Origin: UBA1227 sp045642705
GTDB lineage: Bacteria; Bacillota; Clostridia; Oscillospirales; Acutalibacteraceae
NCBI GenBank assembly: GCA_045642705.1
Contig: JAZUJK010000004.1
Coordinates: forward strand, 1-64,000
Length of the DNA stretch: 64,000 nt
Direction of reading: 5' to 3'
Positions 53,180-61,378 of the stretch are shown in pieces. Position numbers and translations under genes: made by a program. Position 1 is the stretch's first letter; each line of letters opens with the position of its first letter. A model generated the notes under the pieces. It searched no databases, was not told where the DNA came from, and saw only the letters and a program-made list of their open reading frames with translations.

Positions 53180-53207
53180 TTGAAAAAATAAAATAAAAGG
53201 TTATTAT
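53180..53207 (+). promoter_or_regulatory. Putative promoter of trkH
   Basis: TTGAAA (53180-53185), 16-bp spacer, TATTAT (53202-53207). Confidence 0.45.
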
Positions 53208-53242
53208 AATAGCAGAAATATGACTCCGTTGGAGGCATGATT

Positions 53243-54730
53243 ATGGAAAAAGAAAATTTAACAAAAGCCTATTACTATACAATCTTGCGATGCTTGTCTT
53301 ATGCAATAGTAATGGTAGGCGTTATAACAATAATACCGACAATTCTTGTACTGTTTTATCCTGCTGAGAAATCACAATTGCAGTGCTTTGTTTTGCCAGG
53401 TGTTGCATATATTTTTGTCGGCTATCTTATTCATCTATTCACAGGAAATGTATCAATGGGTGAACTCAAGAGAAACAGCGGACCGCTTATTGTTCTCTTG
53501 TTGTGGATTGTTTCTATTGTCTGCGGTGCGGTGCCTTTCTACATGACTGGTGAGTATACATTCGTTGGCGGACTTTTTGAAGCAACAAGTGGTTTTACCA
53601 CAACTGGCTTTACAATTACTGATGTCGAGAATGCGACTCATATGGTGCTTCTCTATAGATCCCTTATGCACTTGCTCGGTGGAGTTGGCTTGGTACTTAT
53701 ACTCAGTATGATAATGTCCAAGACATTCAACATGCAGCTCTTCCGTGCTGAGGGACATACAGATAGCATAGGACCATCAGTTTCTTATTCTGCAAGAACA
53801 ATTATTCTTATTTATCTTGGACTTATAATCAGCGGAACAATTCTTTATACCGTTTTCGGTATGCCAATTTTCGATGCTGTCAACCATTCTATTTCTGCTG
53901 TATCCACTGGAGGATTTTCTACTAAAGCATCCAGTATTGGATTCTGGCACAGCGTACCAATTGATATTACGACAATAGTTTTAATGTTCCTTGGTGCAAC
54001 AAACTTTATGACAACAATGCTTCTCCTAAGAGGCAAGTTTAAATCAGTAATTAACAATAGTGAGACAAGAATCTTCATATTCCTTATTGCTATTGTTACC
54101 CCAATCCTAATTGTTGAACTCATGGTAACAGGAATCTGTGAGAATGTACTTAGTGCAATTGATAATGCAGTATTCCAAGTCGTTGCCATCATTACAACAA
54201 CAGGTCTATCCACAGTTGATGACTTCTTGCCTCGTTGCGGTAATGCGCTGATACCACTTCTTATCCTTATGATTGTTGGTGGTAACAGTGGATCCACTGC
54301 CGGTGGCGTCAAGGCGTATAGAGCTGCACTCGCTGCCCGCTCTCTCTACTATGACGCACGCCATGAGGCAGAGGATAACCGCATTCACCGCGGTAGATTT
54401 ATAATGCACTTCGGCAAGAGAGATATAATTACCGAACAGATGCAAAATATAAACTATGGATATATACTTCTCTATTTCATGATAGGACTTGCAGGTTCAT
54501 TTGCACTTATGCTCTGTGGCTATGATTTCACAGACAGTGTAATTGAATTCTTCTCCGCACTTGGTACAGTCGGAATGTCTATCGGAATAGTAGGTCCTGA
54601 TATGGGCAACGGTGCTATGATTACAATGATGATTGGCATGCTTATAGCTCGACTAGAAATATATGTATTCATATTTAGTATCTTCCGTATTGTTGAAGAT
54701 ATTAAGGATATCTTCCGTAGAGAAAAATAA
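53243..54730 (+). CDS. trkH: TrkH family potassium uptake protein
   Basis: A 495-residue K+-translocating subunit with four M1-P-M2 repeats. Selectivity-filter glycines are visible in FEATSGFTTTGFT, SISAVSTGGFS, TTTGLSTVDD and SALGTVGMS. It partners with cytoplasmic TrkA subunits; two TrkA-type genes are at 62394-63493. ATG 53243 with GGAGG 7 bases upstream is chosen over ATG 53237, which is one base from the ribosome site. Confidence 0.93.
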   Translation: MEKENLTKAYYYTILRCLSYAIVMVGVITIIPTILVLFYPAEKSQLQCFVLPGVAYIFVGYLIHLFTGNVSMGELKRNSGPLIVLLLWIVSIVCGAVPFYMTGEYTFVGGLFEATSGFTTTGFTITDVENATHMVLLYRSLMHLLGGVGLVLILSMIMSKTFNMQLFRAEGHTDSIGPSVSYSARTIILIYLGLIISGTILYTVFGMPIFDAVNHSISAVSTGGFSTKASSIGFWHSVPIDITTIVLMFLGATNFMTTMLLLRGKFKSVINNSETRIFIFLIAIVTPILIVELMVTGICENVLSAIDNAVFQVVAIITTTGLSTVDDFLPRCGNALIPLLILMIVGGNSGSTAGGVKAYRAALAARSLYYDARHEAEDNRIHRGRFIMHFGKRDIITEQMQNINYGYILLYFMIGLAGSFALMLCGYDFTDSVIEFFSALGTVGMSIGIVGPDMGNGAMITMMIGMLIARLEIYVFIFSIFRIVEDIKDIFRREK

Positions 54731-54735
54731 TAAAA

Positions 54736-54764
54736 AAATCCCGCTCGGTTGAGCGGGATTTAAT
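54736..54764. terminator. Bidirectional terminator between trkH and the DUF1294 gene
   Basis: An 11-bp perfect stem AAATCCCGCTC with its inverse, loop GGTT; A and T tracts on both sides. The same stem is used at 56257-56284. Confidence 0.9.
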
Positions 54765-54765
54765 T

Positions 54766-55056
54766 TTAATATAATGTAGCTCCAGCACGATATACCGCCC
54801 AAATCACAGCAACAATTTCAGCGATATTAATTAATATGCAAAGCGGAACGCCAATTCTAAAAAGTGGTTTCTTAGTCTTGTGATGAAATATATGCATTCC
54901 TGCATATGCTCCGATTCCGCCGCCTAGAAAAGCGAGTGCTATCAATACCTTTTCTGGAATTCTCCAAGCGCCTCTCTGAGCCTTATTTTTATCAACTCCA
55001 TAAACAAGTGCGACAACAATATTCCATATAATAAATGCAACAATATATTTTGTCAT
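54766..55056 (-). CDS. DUF1294 domain-containing membrane protein
   Basis: A 96-residue protein with three to four hydrophobic segments. The motif VDKNKAQRGAWRIPEKVLI and then GGGIGAYAGMHIFHHKTKKP is the DUF1294 signature, with the conserved HHKT. Function is unknown. It is transcribed against trkH, sharing the terminator. Confidence 0.88.
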   Translation of the reverse strand: MTKYIVAFIIWNIVVALVYGVDKNKAQRGAWRIPEKVLIALAFLGGGIGAYAGMHIFHHKTKKPLFRIGVPLCILINIAEIVAVIWAVYRAGATLY

Positions 55057-55133
55057 ATGATGCTCCTTGCTTATACATTGATGTTAAAGCGTCTTGTAGT
55101 ATAATGGTTGTGGGAACCTGTAGATGCTTTTAG

Positions 55134-55162
55134 CACCTATCCATCACTAGGTGAAATTTTTT
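55134..55162 (+). terminator. Hairpin with T run downstream of an orphan promoter
   Basis: Stem CACCTA/TAGGTG with an 8-base loop, then AAATTTTTT. It would end a transcript of about 50 nt begun near 55112, or attenuate the downstream gene. Confidence 0.5.
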
Positions 55163-55194
55163 CGATTTCTCTAAATCTCATCTAATCCACTCAC

Positions 55195-55217
55195 ATTATA
55201 CGCATCATGCGTATAAT
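55195..55217. promoter_or_regulatory. 23-bp perfect palindrome, candidate operator
   Basis: ATTATACGCAT-C-ATGCGTATAAT with 11-bp perfect arms, 83 bp upstream of the YgjP-type gene. Confidence 0.55.
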
Positions 55218-55299
55218 ATTCAACATATACTCACTGCGATTTTATTGATAAAATTTTACAATATTTAGTATCCTATATTCCGGACAAGGAGGTGACAAG

Positions 55300-55986
55300 A
55301 TGCAATACTTTTTAGATGATATTCCTATTACAGTTGAAAAAAAGAAAATTAAAAATATGCATCTTTATGTCAAACCTCCTTATGGTGATGTTCTACTTAC
55401 TGCGCCAAAATATATCAGCGATAAGGAAATCAAGGCTTTTATTGAAGAGCGTTCAAATTGGATTATTTCCAATGTAGAACATATGAAGCAAAATCCGGCA
55501 ACGCCTGAACCTACATATGATACAGGTGATGTAATTCCTATATGGGGAGAACTCTATGAATTGAAAGTTCTAGAGGATACCAGATATTCACTTACTCTGA
55601 ATGATGACTATACCGCAACATTGATTGTAAGAGCGGGATGTACAGAGGAGCAGAAAAAGGCATTTATGCTTTCCTGGTATCGAGATGAATTAAAGGAGAG
55701 GGTAGATATACTTCTTCCAAAATGGGAGGAATATACAGGCCTTAAAGCCAGTGGATGGCAGAGTAAAGTTATGAAATCCCGTTGGGGTACTTGCAACACC
55801 AAGACAAATAAGATATGGTTAAATGTGAAGCTTGCAGAACATCCCATTGAATGTCTTGAATATGTAATTTTGCATGAACTTGCTCATACAGCAGTTCCAA
55901 ATCATGGAGCTGATTTCAAGGCAATTCTTAATAAATATATGCCGAATTGGAAACAAGCAAAAAAAATATTAAATGGAAAGGAATAA
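55300..55986 (+). CDS. YgjP/SprT-type metal-dependent hydrolase
   Basis: A 228-residue M48/YgjP-family protein. The zinc motif HELAH is in VILHELAHTAVPNHGADF, and KSRWGTCNTKTNKIWLN is the family signature before it. The N-terminus resembles other YgjP proteins. Members are often annotated as metalloproteases near restriction systems, but the function is unknown; no restriction genes are here. GGAGG lies upstream of ATG. Confidence 0.88.
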   Translation: MQYFLDDIPITVEKKKIKNMHLYVKPPYGDVLLTAPKYISDKEIKAFIEERSNWIISNVEHMKQNPATPEPTYDTGDVIPIWGELYELKVLEDTRYSLTLNDDYTATLIVRAGCTEEQKKAFMLSWYRDELKERVDILLPKWEEYTGLKASGWQSKVMKSRWGTCNTKTNKIWLNVKLAEHPIECLEYVILHELAHTAVPNHGADFKAILNKYMPNWKQAKKILNGKE

Positions 55987-55995
55987 ATAGATATT

Positions 55996-56250
55996 ATGGA
56001 ATTCGTTCATGAGAATAAGGGCACATGCTCTCAATTTGTTAAGTTTGATTTAAATGATAATATCGTTACTAATATAGAGTTTTATGGCGGTTGTAATGGT
56101 AACCTAAAAGCAATCTCAACACTTTGTGACGGTATGACCGTTGATGAAATAGAAGAAAAACTTCTTGGTAACACATGTGGCTATAAATGTACTTCCTGTG
56201 CAGATCAACTCGCAAAAGCAGTAAGAGAAGCCGCAGACAAAAGTAAATAA
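55996..56250 (+). CDS. TSCPD domain protein, TIGR03905 family
   Basis: An 84-residue protein with CSQFVKFDLNDNIVTNIEF and GGCNGNLKAIS, and a C-terminal CTSCADQLAKAV matching the TSCPD domain seen at the end of class II ribonucleotide reductases. The Cys residues may bind metal. It follows the YgjP-type gene by 9 bases and is terminated just after. Confidence 0.88.
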   Translation: MEFVHENKGTCSQFVKFDLNDNIVTNIEFYGGCNGNLKAISTLCDGMTVDEIEEKLLGNTCGYKCTSCADQLAKAVREAADKSK

Positions 56251-56256
56251 AAAATT

Positions 56257-56284
56257 AAATCCCGCTCGATTGAGCGGGATTTTT
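56257..56284. terminator. Terminator between the TSCPD gene and gpmI
   Basis: Stem AAATCCCGCTC with its inverse, loop GATT, TTTTT tail; nearly a copy of the one at 54736-54764. Confidence 0.9.
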
Positions 56285-56287
56285 TAT

Positions 56288-57820
56288 TTATTTGATTAGT
56301 GATTCTCCGGTCATGGCTTCCGGCTGAGGAAGACCGAGGACTTGGAGAATTGTAGGGGAGAGATCACAGAGGCGGCCGTTCTCGCGAAGAGCGACATCAC
56401 CACAGTTTATAACTGCGAAAGGCACAACATTTGTTGTGTGGGCAGTGAACGGTGAGCCGTCTGTGTCGACCATCTTGTCTGCGTTGCCGTGGTCAGCAGT
56501 GAGGAGGATTGCTCCATCCTTTTCTTTTATTATATCAACGAGGCGTCCGAGGCATGTGTCAACTGTCTCGGCGGCAGTCACTGCTGCACTGAAAACGCCT
56601 GTATGGCCGACCATATCACAATTTGCATAGTTTATGATAACGACATCGTACTTGTCTGATTTGATTGCATCGATAAGTTTGTCAGTAACCTCAATAGCAC
56701 TCATCTCAGGCTGGAGGTCATATGTTGTAACCTTAGGGCTTGGAACAAGTATACGGTCCTCGCCTGGGAATACAGTCTCAACACCACCATTGAAGAAGAA
56801 TGTTACATGTGCATACTTCTCTGTCTCTGCGATTCTAAGCTGAGTCATATTGTTCTTGGCGAGATACTCGCCGAGAGTGTCATTGAGTGACTGAGGCTTG
56901 AATGCAATATCAACATTTGGCATTGTCGCATCATATTGAGTCATGCAAACATAATTTACTGGGAAATATGTGTGCTCGAATGTGTCGAGCTCTGGATCTA
57001 CAAATGTACGTGTGATTTCACGTGCTCTATCAGGACGGAAGTTAAAGAAGATGATGCTATCATTCTCCTCTATGCGACCTTCCTTCATTGTGACGATTGG
57101 AAGCACAAATTCATCTGTAAGATTCTTGCCGTCTGCATCAATGGTATTATATGAGGCTTTGACGGCGTCTATAGCGTTTTCGCTAATGATTCCATCACCA
57201 TTAACGAAAGCGTTGTAAGCCTTTTCTACGCGCTCCCAGCGATTGTCACGGTCCATAGCATAAAAACGACCGGTGACAGTTGCAAGCTTGCCGATGCCGT
57301 GCTCTGACATATAGTTCTGGAGCTGCTCGAGGTATGTGACACCTGATGTTGGTGGCACATCTCGACCGTCAAGAATTGCATGTACATATACCTTGGTGAG
57401 ACCCTGTCTCTTGGCAAGCTCGAGGAGGCCAAAGAGATGCTCGATGTGGCTGTGTACACCACCATCGGAAAGGAGTCCTATAAGGTGGAGCGCGGAGTCG
57501 TTGCTTTTGCAATTGTTTATTGCTTTAATGAAGGCCTCATTTTGGAAAAATGGGCCTTCATTTATTTCTTTTGTTATTCTTGTGAGTTCTTGGTATACAA
57601 CGCGACCTGCACCGATGTTGGTGTGACCAACTTCACTATTGCCCATCTGGCCGTCAGGTAGACCTACGTCGAGACCTGATGCGCCAATGGTTGTATGTGG
57701 GCATGTCGCCATTATATTGTCTAGAACGGGTGTGCGGGCGGCGACGATCGCGTTGCCATCTGGCTCATCGGGAGCCCAACCAAATCCGTCTAGAATACAG
57801 AGGATTACTGGCCTTTTCAT
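56288..57820 (-). CDS. gpmI: 2,3-bisphosphoglycerate-independent phosphoglycerate mutase
   Basis: Interconverts 3- and 2-phosphoglycerate using two Mn2+ ions. The phosphoryl-accepting Ser is in MGNSEVGHTNIGAG, and metal ligands lie in LDGFGWA, ADHGNAD and TVNYANCDMVGH-type segments. The length of 510 residues is standard. It is the last gene of the degV-pgk-tpiA-gpmI operon and ends within the shared terminator. Confidence 0.97.
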   Translation of the reverse strand: MKRPVILCILDGFGWAPDEPDGNAIVAARTPVLDNIMATCPHTTIGASGLDVGLPDGQMGNSEVGHTNIGAGRVVYQELTRITKEINEGPFFQNEAFIKAINNCKSNDSALHLIGLLSDGGVHSHIEHLFGLLELAKRQGLTKVYVHAILDGRDVPPTSGVTYLEQLQNYMSEHGIGKLATVTGRFYAMDRDNRWERVEKAYNAFVNGDGIISENAIDAVKASYNTIDADGKNLTDEFVLPIVTMKEGRIEENDSIIFFNFRPDRAREITRTFVDPELDTFEHTYFPVNYVCMTQYDATMPNVDIAFKPQSLNDTLGEYLAKNNMTQLRIAETEKYAHVTFFFNGGVETVFPGEDRILVPSPKVTTYDLQPEMSAIEVTDKLIDAIKSDKYDVVIINYANCDMVGHTGVFSAAVTAAETVDTCLGRLVDIIKEKDGAILLTADHGNADKMVDTDGSPFTAHTTNVVPFAVINCGDVALRENGRLCDLSPTILQVLGLPQPEAMTGESLIK

Positions 57821-57839
57821 TGTTTACTCTCTTCTTAAT

Positions 57840-58607
57840 TTATTTAGATGCTGCAGCAACTATTGTAGCAAAATCAGGAGCCTTGAGTGATGCGCCACCG
57901 ATGAGACCACCGTCAACGTTTACCTTGCCGAGGAGGCCTTCAGCATTCTTGGCGTTCATAGATCCACCATACTGAACTGTTGTAGCCTCGGCAACAGCGT
58001 CGCCGTACTTCTCAGCAATAGCTGCACGAACAAAGCCATTTCCTTCGTCAGCCTGATCGTCTGTTGCTGTAACGCCTGTTCCGATTGCCCATACTGGCTC
58101 ATATGCAATGATAATATCCTTCATTGCTTCAGCTGGAACATTTGTAAGTGCCATTTTGGTTTGGAATTTGAGAAGAGTCTCTGTATAACCGAGTTCTCTC
58201 TGCTCAAGTGTCTCACCAACGCAAATGATTGGCTTGAGACCTGCATTTAGAGCAGCAAGTGTACGGAGGTTAACAGTCTGATCTGTCTCTGCAAAATATG
58301 TTCTACGCTCTGAGTGACCGATTACAACATATTCAACGCCTGCTTCTTTGAGCATGTCAGCAGAAATTTCGCCTGTGTATGCGCCACTCTCTTTGAAGTG
58401 AACATTCTCAGCACCGATTTTGATGTTAGAACCCTTGGCTGCTTCTACTGCTGCATAGATGTCAACGAAAGGAACGCAGAGAACTACGTCACAATCTGCA
58501 TCTGCAACAAGTGGCTTCATCTCTTCGATGAGAGCCTTAGCCTCAGATGGTGTCTTATTCATCTTCCAGTTACCAGCGATTACTGCGCGTCTTGTCTCTT
58601 TTCTCAT
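57840..58607 (-). CDS. tpiA: Triose-phosphate isomerase
   Basis: TIM barrel enzyme of 255 residues converting DHAP to glyceraldehyde-3-phosphate. Lys in AGNWKMNKT, His in GHSERR, catalytic Glu in IIAYEPVWAIGTG, and phosphate loop IGGASLK are all visible. It starts 13 bases after pgk. Confidence 0.97.
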   Translation of the reverse strand: MRKETRRAVIAGNWKMNKTPSEAKALIEEMKPLVADADCDVVLCVPFVDIYAAVEAAKGSNIKIGAENVHFKESGAYTGEISADMLKEAGVEYVVIGHSERRTYFAETDQTVNLRTLAALNAGLKPIICVGETLEQRELGYTETLLKFQTKMALTNVPAEAMKDIIIAYEPVWAIGTGVTATDDQADEGNGFVRAAIAEKYGDAVAEATTVQYGGSMNAKNAEGLLGKVNVDGGLIGGASLKAPDFATIVAAASK

Positions 58608-58620
58608 TTTTTCCTACCTC

Positions 58621-59829
58621 TTATCTATCATTCATTGCTGCGATGCCTGGTAAATCCTTGCCCTCAAGGAACTCGAGTGAAGCACCGCCACCTGTTGAAA
58701 CATGTGTGATTTTATCATTAAATCCAAGTTGGTTTACAGCAGCAGTTGAGTCGCCACCACCGATTACTGTGATTGCGTCAGCGTCTGCCATTGCTTTTGC
58801 TACCGCATATGTACCCTTGGAGAGTATTGGATTTTCAAATACACCCATAGGTCCATTCCATACGATTGTCTTGCCTGTTGCAATTTCTTCTGTAAATAAC
58901 TCAGCTGTTTTAGCGCCGATATCAAGACCAATCATATCTGCTGGAATCTTGTCAGCATCAACAGTTGTAATTTCAATTTCAGTATCAATTGGTTCTGGGA
59001 ATTCTTTGGCAACGATTGTGTCTATTGGAAGAAGGATTTTAACACCCTTAGCTTCTGCTTCTTTTAGCATTGCTTTACAGAAATCGATCTTAGTCTCATC
59101 AAGAAGGGACTTACCGATTCCATAACCCTTGGCTGCAAGGAATGTATATGCCATACCACCGCCGATGATAAGTGTATCAGCCTTGGTAATAAGGTTCTCA
59201 ATTACTGGCAGTTTATCTGCAACCTTGGCACCGCCGAGGATGCAAATGAAAGGACGCTTAGGAGATGTTACAGCATTTCCGAGATATTTTAATTCTTCGG
59301 AAATAAGGTCACCACATACTGCCTCATTTACGAAACTTGCAACGCCTGCTGTTGAGCAATGAGCTCTATGAGCTGTGCCAAAAGCGTTGTTTACAAATAT
59401 GTCTGCAAGAGAAGCAAGTTCTTTTGAGAAACTTTCATCATTTGCTGTCTCTTCTGGTCTAAATCTAGTGTTTTCAAGAAGAACGATATCGCCGTCCTTC
59501 ATTTCGTTTACTGCAGCGACTACTGTATCGTCAACGACAATGTCCGATTGTAAAAACTTTACTTTCATACCAAGGATCTCTGAGAGATGGATGGCAACAG
59601 GAGCGAGTGAAAGTTCAGGCTTTGGTTCGCCCTTTGGTTTGCCAAGATGTGAGCAAAGAATTACCTTTGCTCCATCACTCTGGAGTTTCTTGATAGTTGG
59701 AATAGCGGCAAGGATACGGCTGTCATCTGTAATCTTGCCACCCTTTAGTGGTACATTGAAGTCGCAACGTACAAGTACTCGCTTGCTTGAGGCTTCAATA
59801 TCATCTACGGTCTTTTTGTTGAATGTCAT
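58621..59829 (-). CDS. pgk: Phosphoglycerate kinase
   Basis: Makes ATP from 1,3-bisphosphoglycerate in glycolysis. A 402-residue PGK with RVLVRCDFNVPL near the start, the LLENTRF and NNAFGTAHRAH substrate motifs, the ATP-binding PFICILGGAKV and the hinge/C-terminal THVSTGGGASLEFLEG. It follows degV by 10 bases. Confidence 0.97.
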   Translation of the reverse strand: MTFNKKTVDDIEASSKRVLVRCDFNVPLKGGKITDDSRILAAIPTIKKLQSDGAKVILCSHLGKPKGEPKPELSLAPVAIHLSEILGMKVKFLQSDIVVDDTVVAAVNEMKDGDIVLLENTRFRPEETANDESFSKELASLADIFVNNAFGTAHRAHCSTAGVASFVNEAVCGDLISEELKYLGNAVTSPKRPFICILGGAKVADKLPVIENLITKADTLIIGGGMAYTFLAAKGYGIGKSLLDETKIDFCKAMLKEAEAKGVKILLPIDTIVAKEFPEPIDTEIEITTVDADKIPADMIGLDIGAKTAELFTEEIATGKTIVWNGPMGVFENPILSKGTYAVAKAMADADAITVIGGGDSTAAVNQLGFNDKITHVSTGGGASLEFLEGKDLPGIAAMNDR

Positions 59830-59839
59830 TTCTTTCTTG

Positions 59840-60733
59840 TCAGCCTTTCAATTGATTTTCAATACTAGGTGCTTTAAAGCAAACTGTGAGAGCTGCTTTG
59901 CTTGCACCATATGCGGAAATGGCTCCAAGCTTATAAACTGTGATTGGTGGGTAGCCGAGTTCTTCTTCTAGAACATGGGCAAGTCCACGAGCTTCCCATT
60001 TACGTGAAGCATAACCTATTGCATATTCAGGCTTCTCAGCACTGAGAGCCTCGATACAATAGTCACAGAACTGGTCAAATGCAGAGTGGTCACCCTTGAT
60101 AATTGGGAGCTCAACAGCCTTGCCACTGCAAATCTTAAGAGCAGGGAAAGGATGGTAAGAACCGCTGAAGGATACCCATCTACGAGACTTGAATGTTGGA
60201 TCCATGAATGTTGATGGTACGTTAAATGCGTCAACAAGTATAGTCATTCTACTGATGCTGGATTTTACTTCTGCAAGGATAGTATCGATATCTGCGCCAT
60301 CGTTCGCAAGCTTGGCAGCCTCAAGAGCTATGAGGCCAGCAGCCATTGAATAATTCTTTACAGGGATTACTTCGATGCGTAGATCAGATGTAGGATTCTG
60401 CTCCTTAAAGAGATCGGCTGCTTCATTTGCAGCAGCAATCATAGGGATGTCTTCATCACTACCGATTGTAAATACAATCACATTTTCAAATCCACAAGTT
60501 GCAGCATTTTTATATCTATCAATATAAACCGCAGAAGGAATGTAGAAACTCTTGATCTTGCCCTTAGGAGCAGGAAGAATCTCGTAGAAGTTCTCGTTTG
60601 TAAAATCAATACCTTCATTGAAATATCGATCATCGATATTAAAGGTAGTAGCGAGAAGTTCCATGTCTAAGTTTTCTGTGAACTCTGCTGGGATGTCACA
60701 GCAAGTGTCAACAAGAATCATCGTTTTACTCAT
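59840..60733 (-). CDS. DegV family protein (FakB-like fatty acid-binding)
   Basis: A 297-residue DegV-family protein that probably binds a fatty acid for transfer to FakA. It opens with ILVDTCCDIPAEF, where most members have DSTADLP, so the usual Ser at the head-group site is changed to Cys. The Gly-rich VFTIGSDEDIP segment matches the family. ATG 60733 with GGAGG 8 bases upstream is preferred to upstream ATGs. It heads the glycolytic operon from a consensus promoter. Confidence 0.85.
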   Translation of the reverse strand: MSKTMILVDTCCDIPAEFTENLDMELLATTFNIDDRYFNEGIDFTNENFYEILPAPKGKIKSFYIPSAVYIDRYKNAATCGFENVIVFTIGSDEDIPMIAAANEAADLFKEQNPTSDLRIEVIPVKNYSMAAGLIALEAAKLANDGADIDTILAEVKSSISRMTILVDAFNVPSTFMDPTFKSRRWVSFSGSYHPFPALKICSGKAVELPIIKGDHSAFDQFCDYCIEALSAEKPEYAIGYASRKWEARGLAHVLEEELGYPPITVYKLGAISAYGASKAALTVCFKAPSIENQLKG

Positions 60734-60755
60734 ATACATTACCTCCATATGTAAT

Positions 60756-60784
60756 ATTATAATACTTTTATTATTGTTTGTCAA
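60756..60784 (-). promoter_or_regulatory. Consensus promoter of the degV-glycolysis operon
   Basis: On the reverse strand: perfect TTGACA (60779-60784), 17-bp spacer, perfect TATAAT (60756-60761). The strongest match to sigma-A in the window. Confidence 0.88.
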
Positions 60785-60800
60785 AATTTTAACAAATTAA

Positions 60801-61319
60801 TTATGTTACATTATTTGCATCGGACCATTTGTAGTTATGAAGCTCACCTTTACATAGGAGTTCAGGGAAGTTCCACTGCCTTAAAGTCTCATAAACTGCA
60901 ATGGCTACCGAGTTGGAAAGGTTGAGACTGCGGCATTCATCCATCATTGGAATACGAACGCAGTCATCAGGGTGGGCGAGGAGCAATTCCTCTGGAAGCC
61001 CCTTGGTTTCCTTGCCGAAAACAAGGAAAGAATTATCAGGATACTGTGCGTCAGAATATCTATTTAGGCCCTTGGTTGTGAAGTAGAAAAATTTTCCATC
61101 AGGATTCTTGGCAAAGAAGTCGTCCAAATTATCGTAGTATGTGATATCGAGATATTGCCAATAGTCCAGTCCAGAGCGCTTCAAATGCTTGTCGTCCGGC
61201 TCAAATGCCATAGGGCGCACGATATGCAGTCGTGCGCCGGTACATGCACATGTGCGTGCAATGTTACCGGTATTTTGAGGTATTTCCGGCTCGACAAGGA
61301 CAATGTTTAGTACTGCCAC
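60801..61319 (-). CDS. trmL: tRNA (cytidine(34)-2'-O)-methyltransferase TrmL
   Basis: SPOUT-class enzyme that methylates the wobble nucleotide of tRNA-Leu isoacceptors. Motifs NTGNIARTCACTG, FGKETKGLP and SLNLSNSVAIAVYE are typical. The length of 172 residues is normal. It is probably a separate unit between the degV promoter and the upstream sensor gene. Confidence 0.93.
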   Translation of the reverse strand: MAVLNIVLVEPEIPQNTGNIARTCACTGARLHIVRPMAFEPDDKHLKRSGLDYWQYLDITYYDNLDDFFAKNPDGKFFYFTTKGLNRYSDAQYPDNSFLVFGKETKGLPEELLLAHPDDCVRIPMMDECRSLNLSNSVAIAVYETLRQWNFPELLCKGELHNYKWSDANNVT

Positions 61320-61341
61320 GGTTTTGTCTCCTTAATTTAAC

Positions 61342-61366
61342 AGACCCGCCCGTTGTGGGCGGGCCT
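61342..61366 (-). terminator. GC-rich terminator of the KdpD-like gene
   Basis: Stem AGGCCCGCCC / GGGCGGGTCT with a 5-base loop on the reverse strand; the T tail is weak (GTTAAATT). Confidence 0.65.
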
Positions 61367-61378
61367 GTGCTTTCATTA

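Larger units (their letters stand above)
55057..55299. other. Non-coding region with promoter, short hairpin transcript and palindrome
   Basis: No gene. TTGATG-16 bp-TATAAT at 55078-55105 is followed about 30 bp later by a CACCTA/TAGGTG hairpin and TTTTTT (55134-55162). A separate 23-bp palindrome lies at 55195-55217. The DUF1294 start is on the left, the YgjP-type gene on the right. Confidence 0.6.

Noticed and set aside
58547..59971. Long forward frames opposite pgk and tpiA
   Set aside because: Antisense shadows of highly conserved glycolytic genes; the translation is Ser/Pro-rich nonsense.
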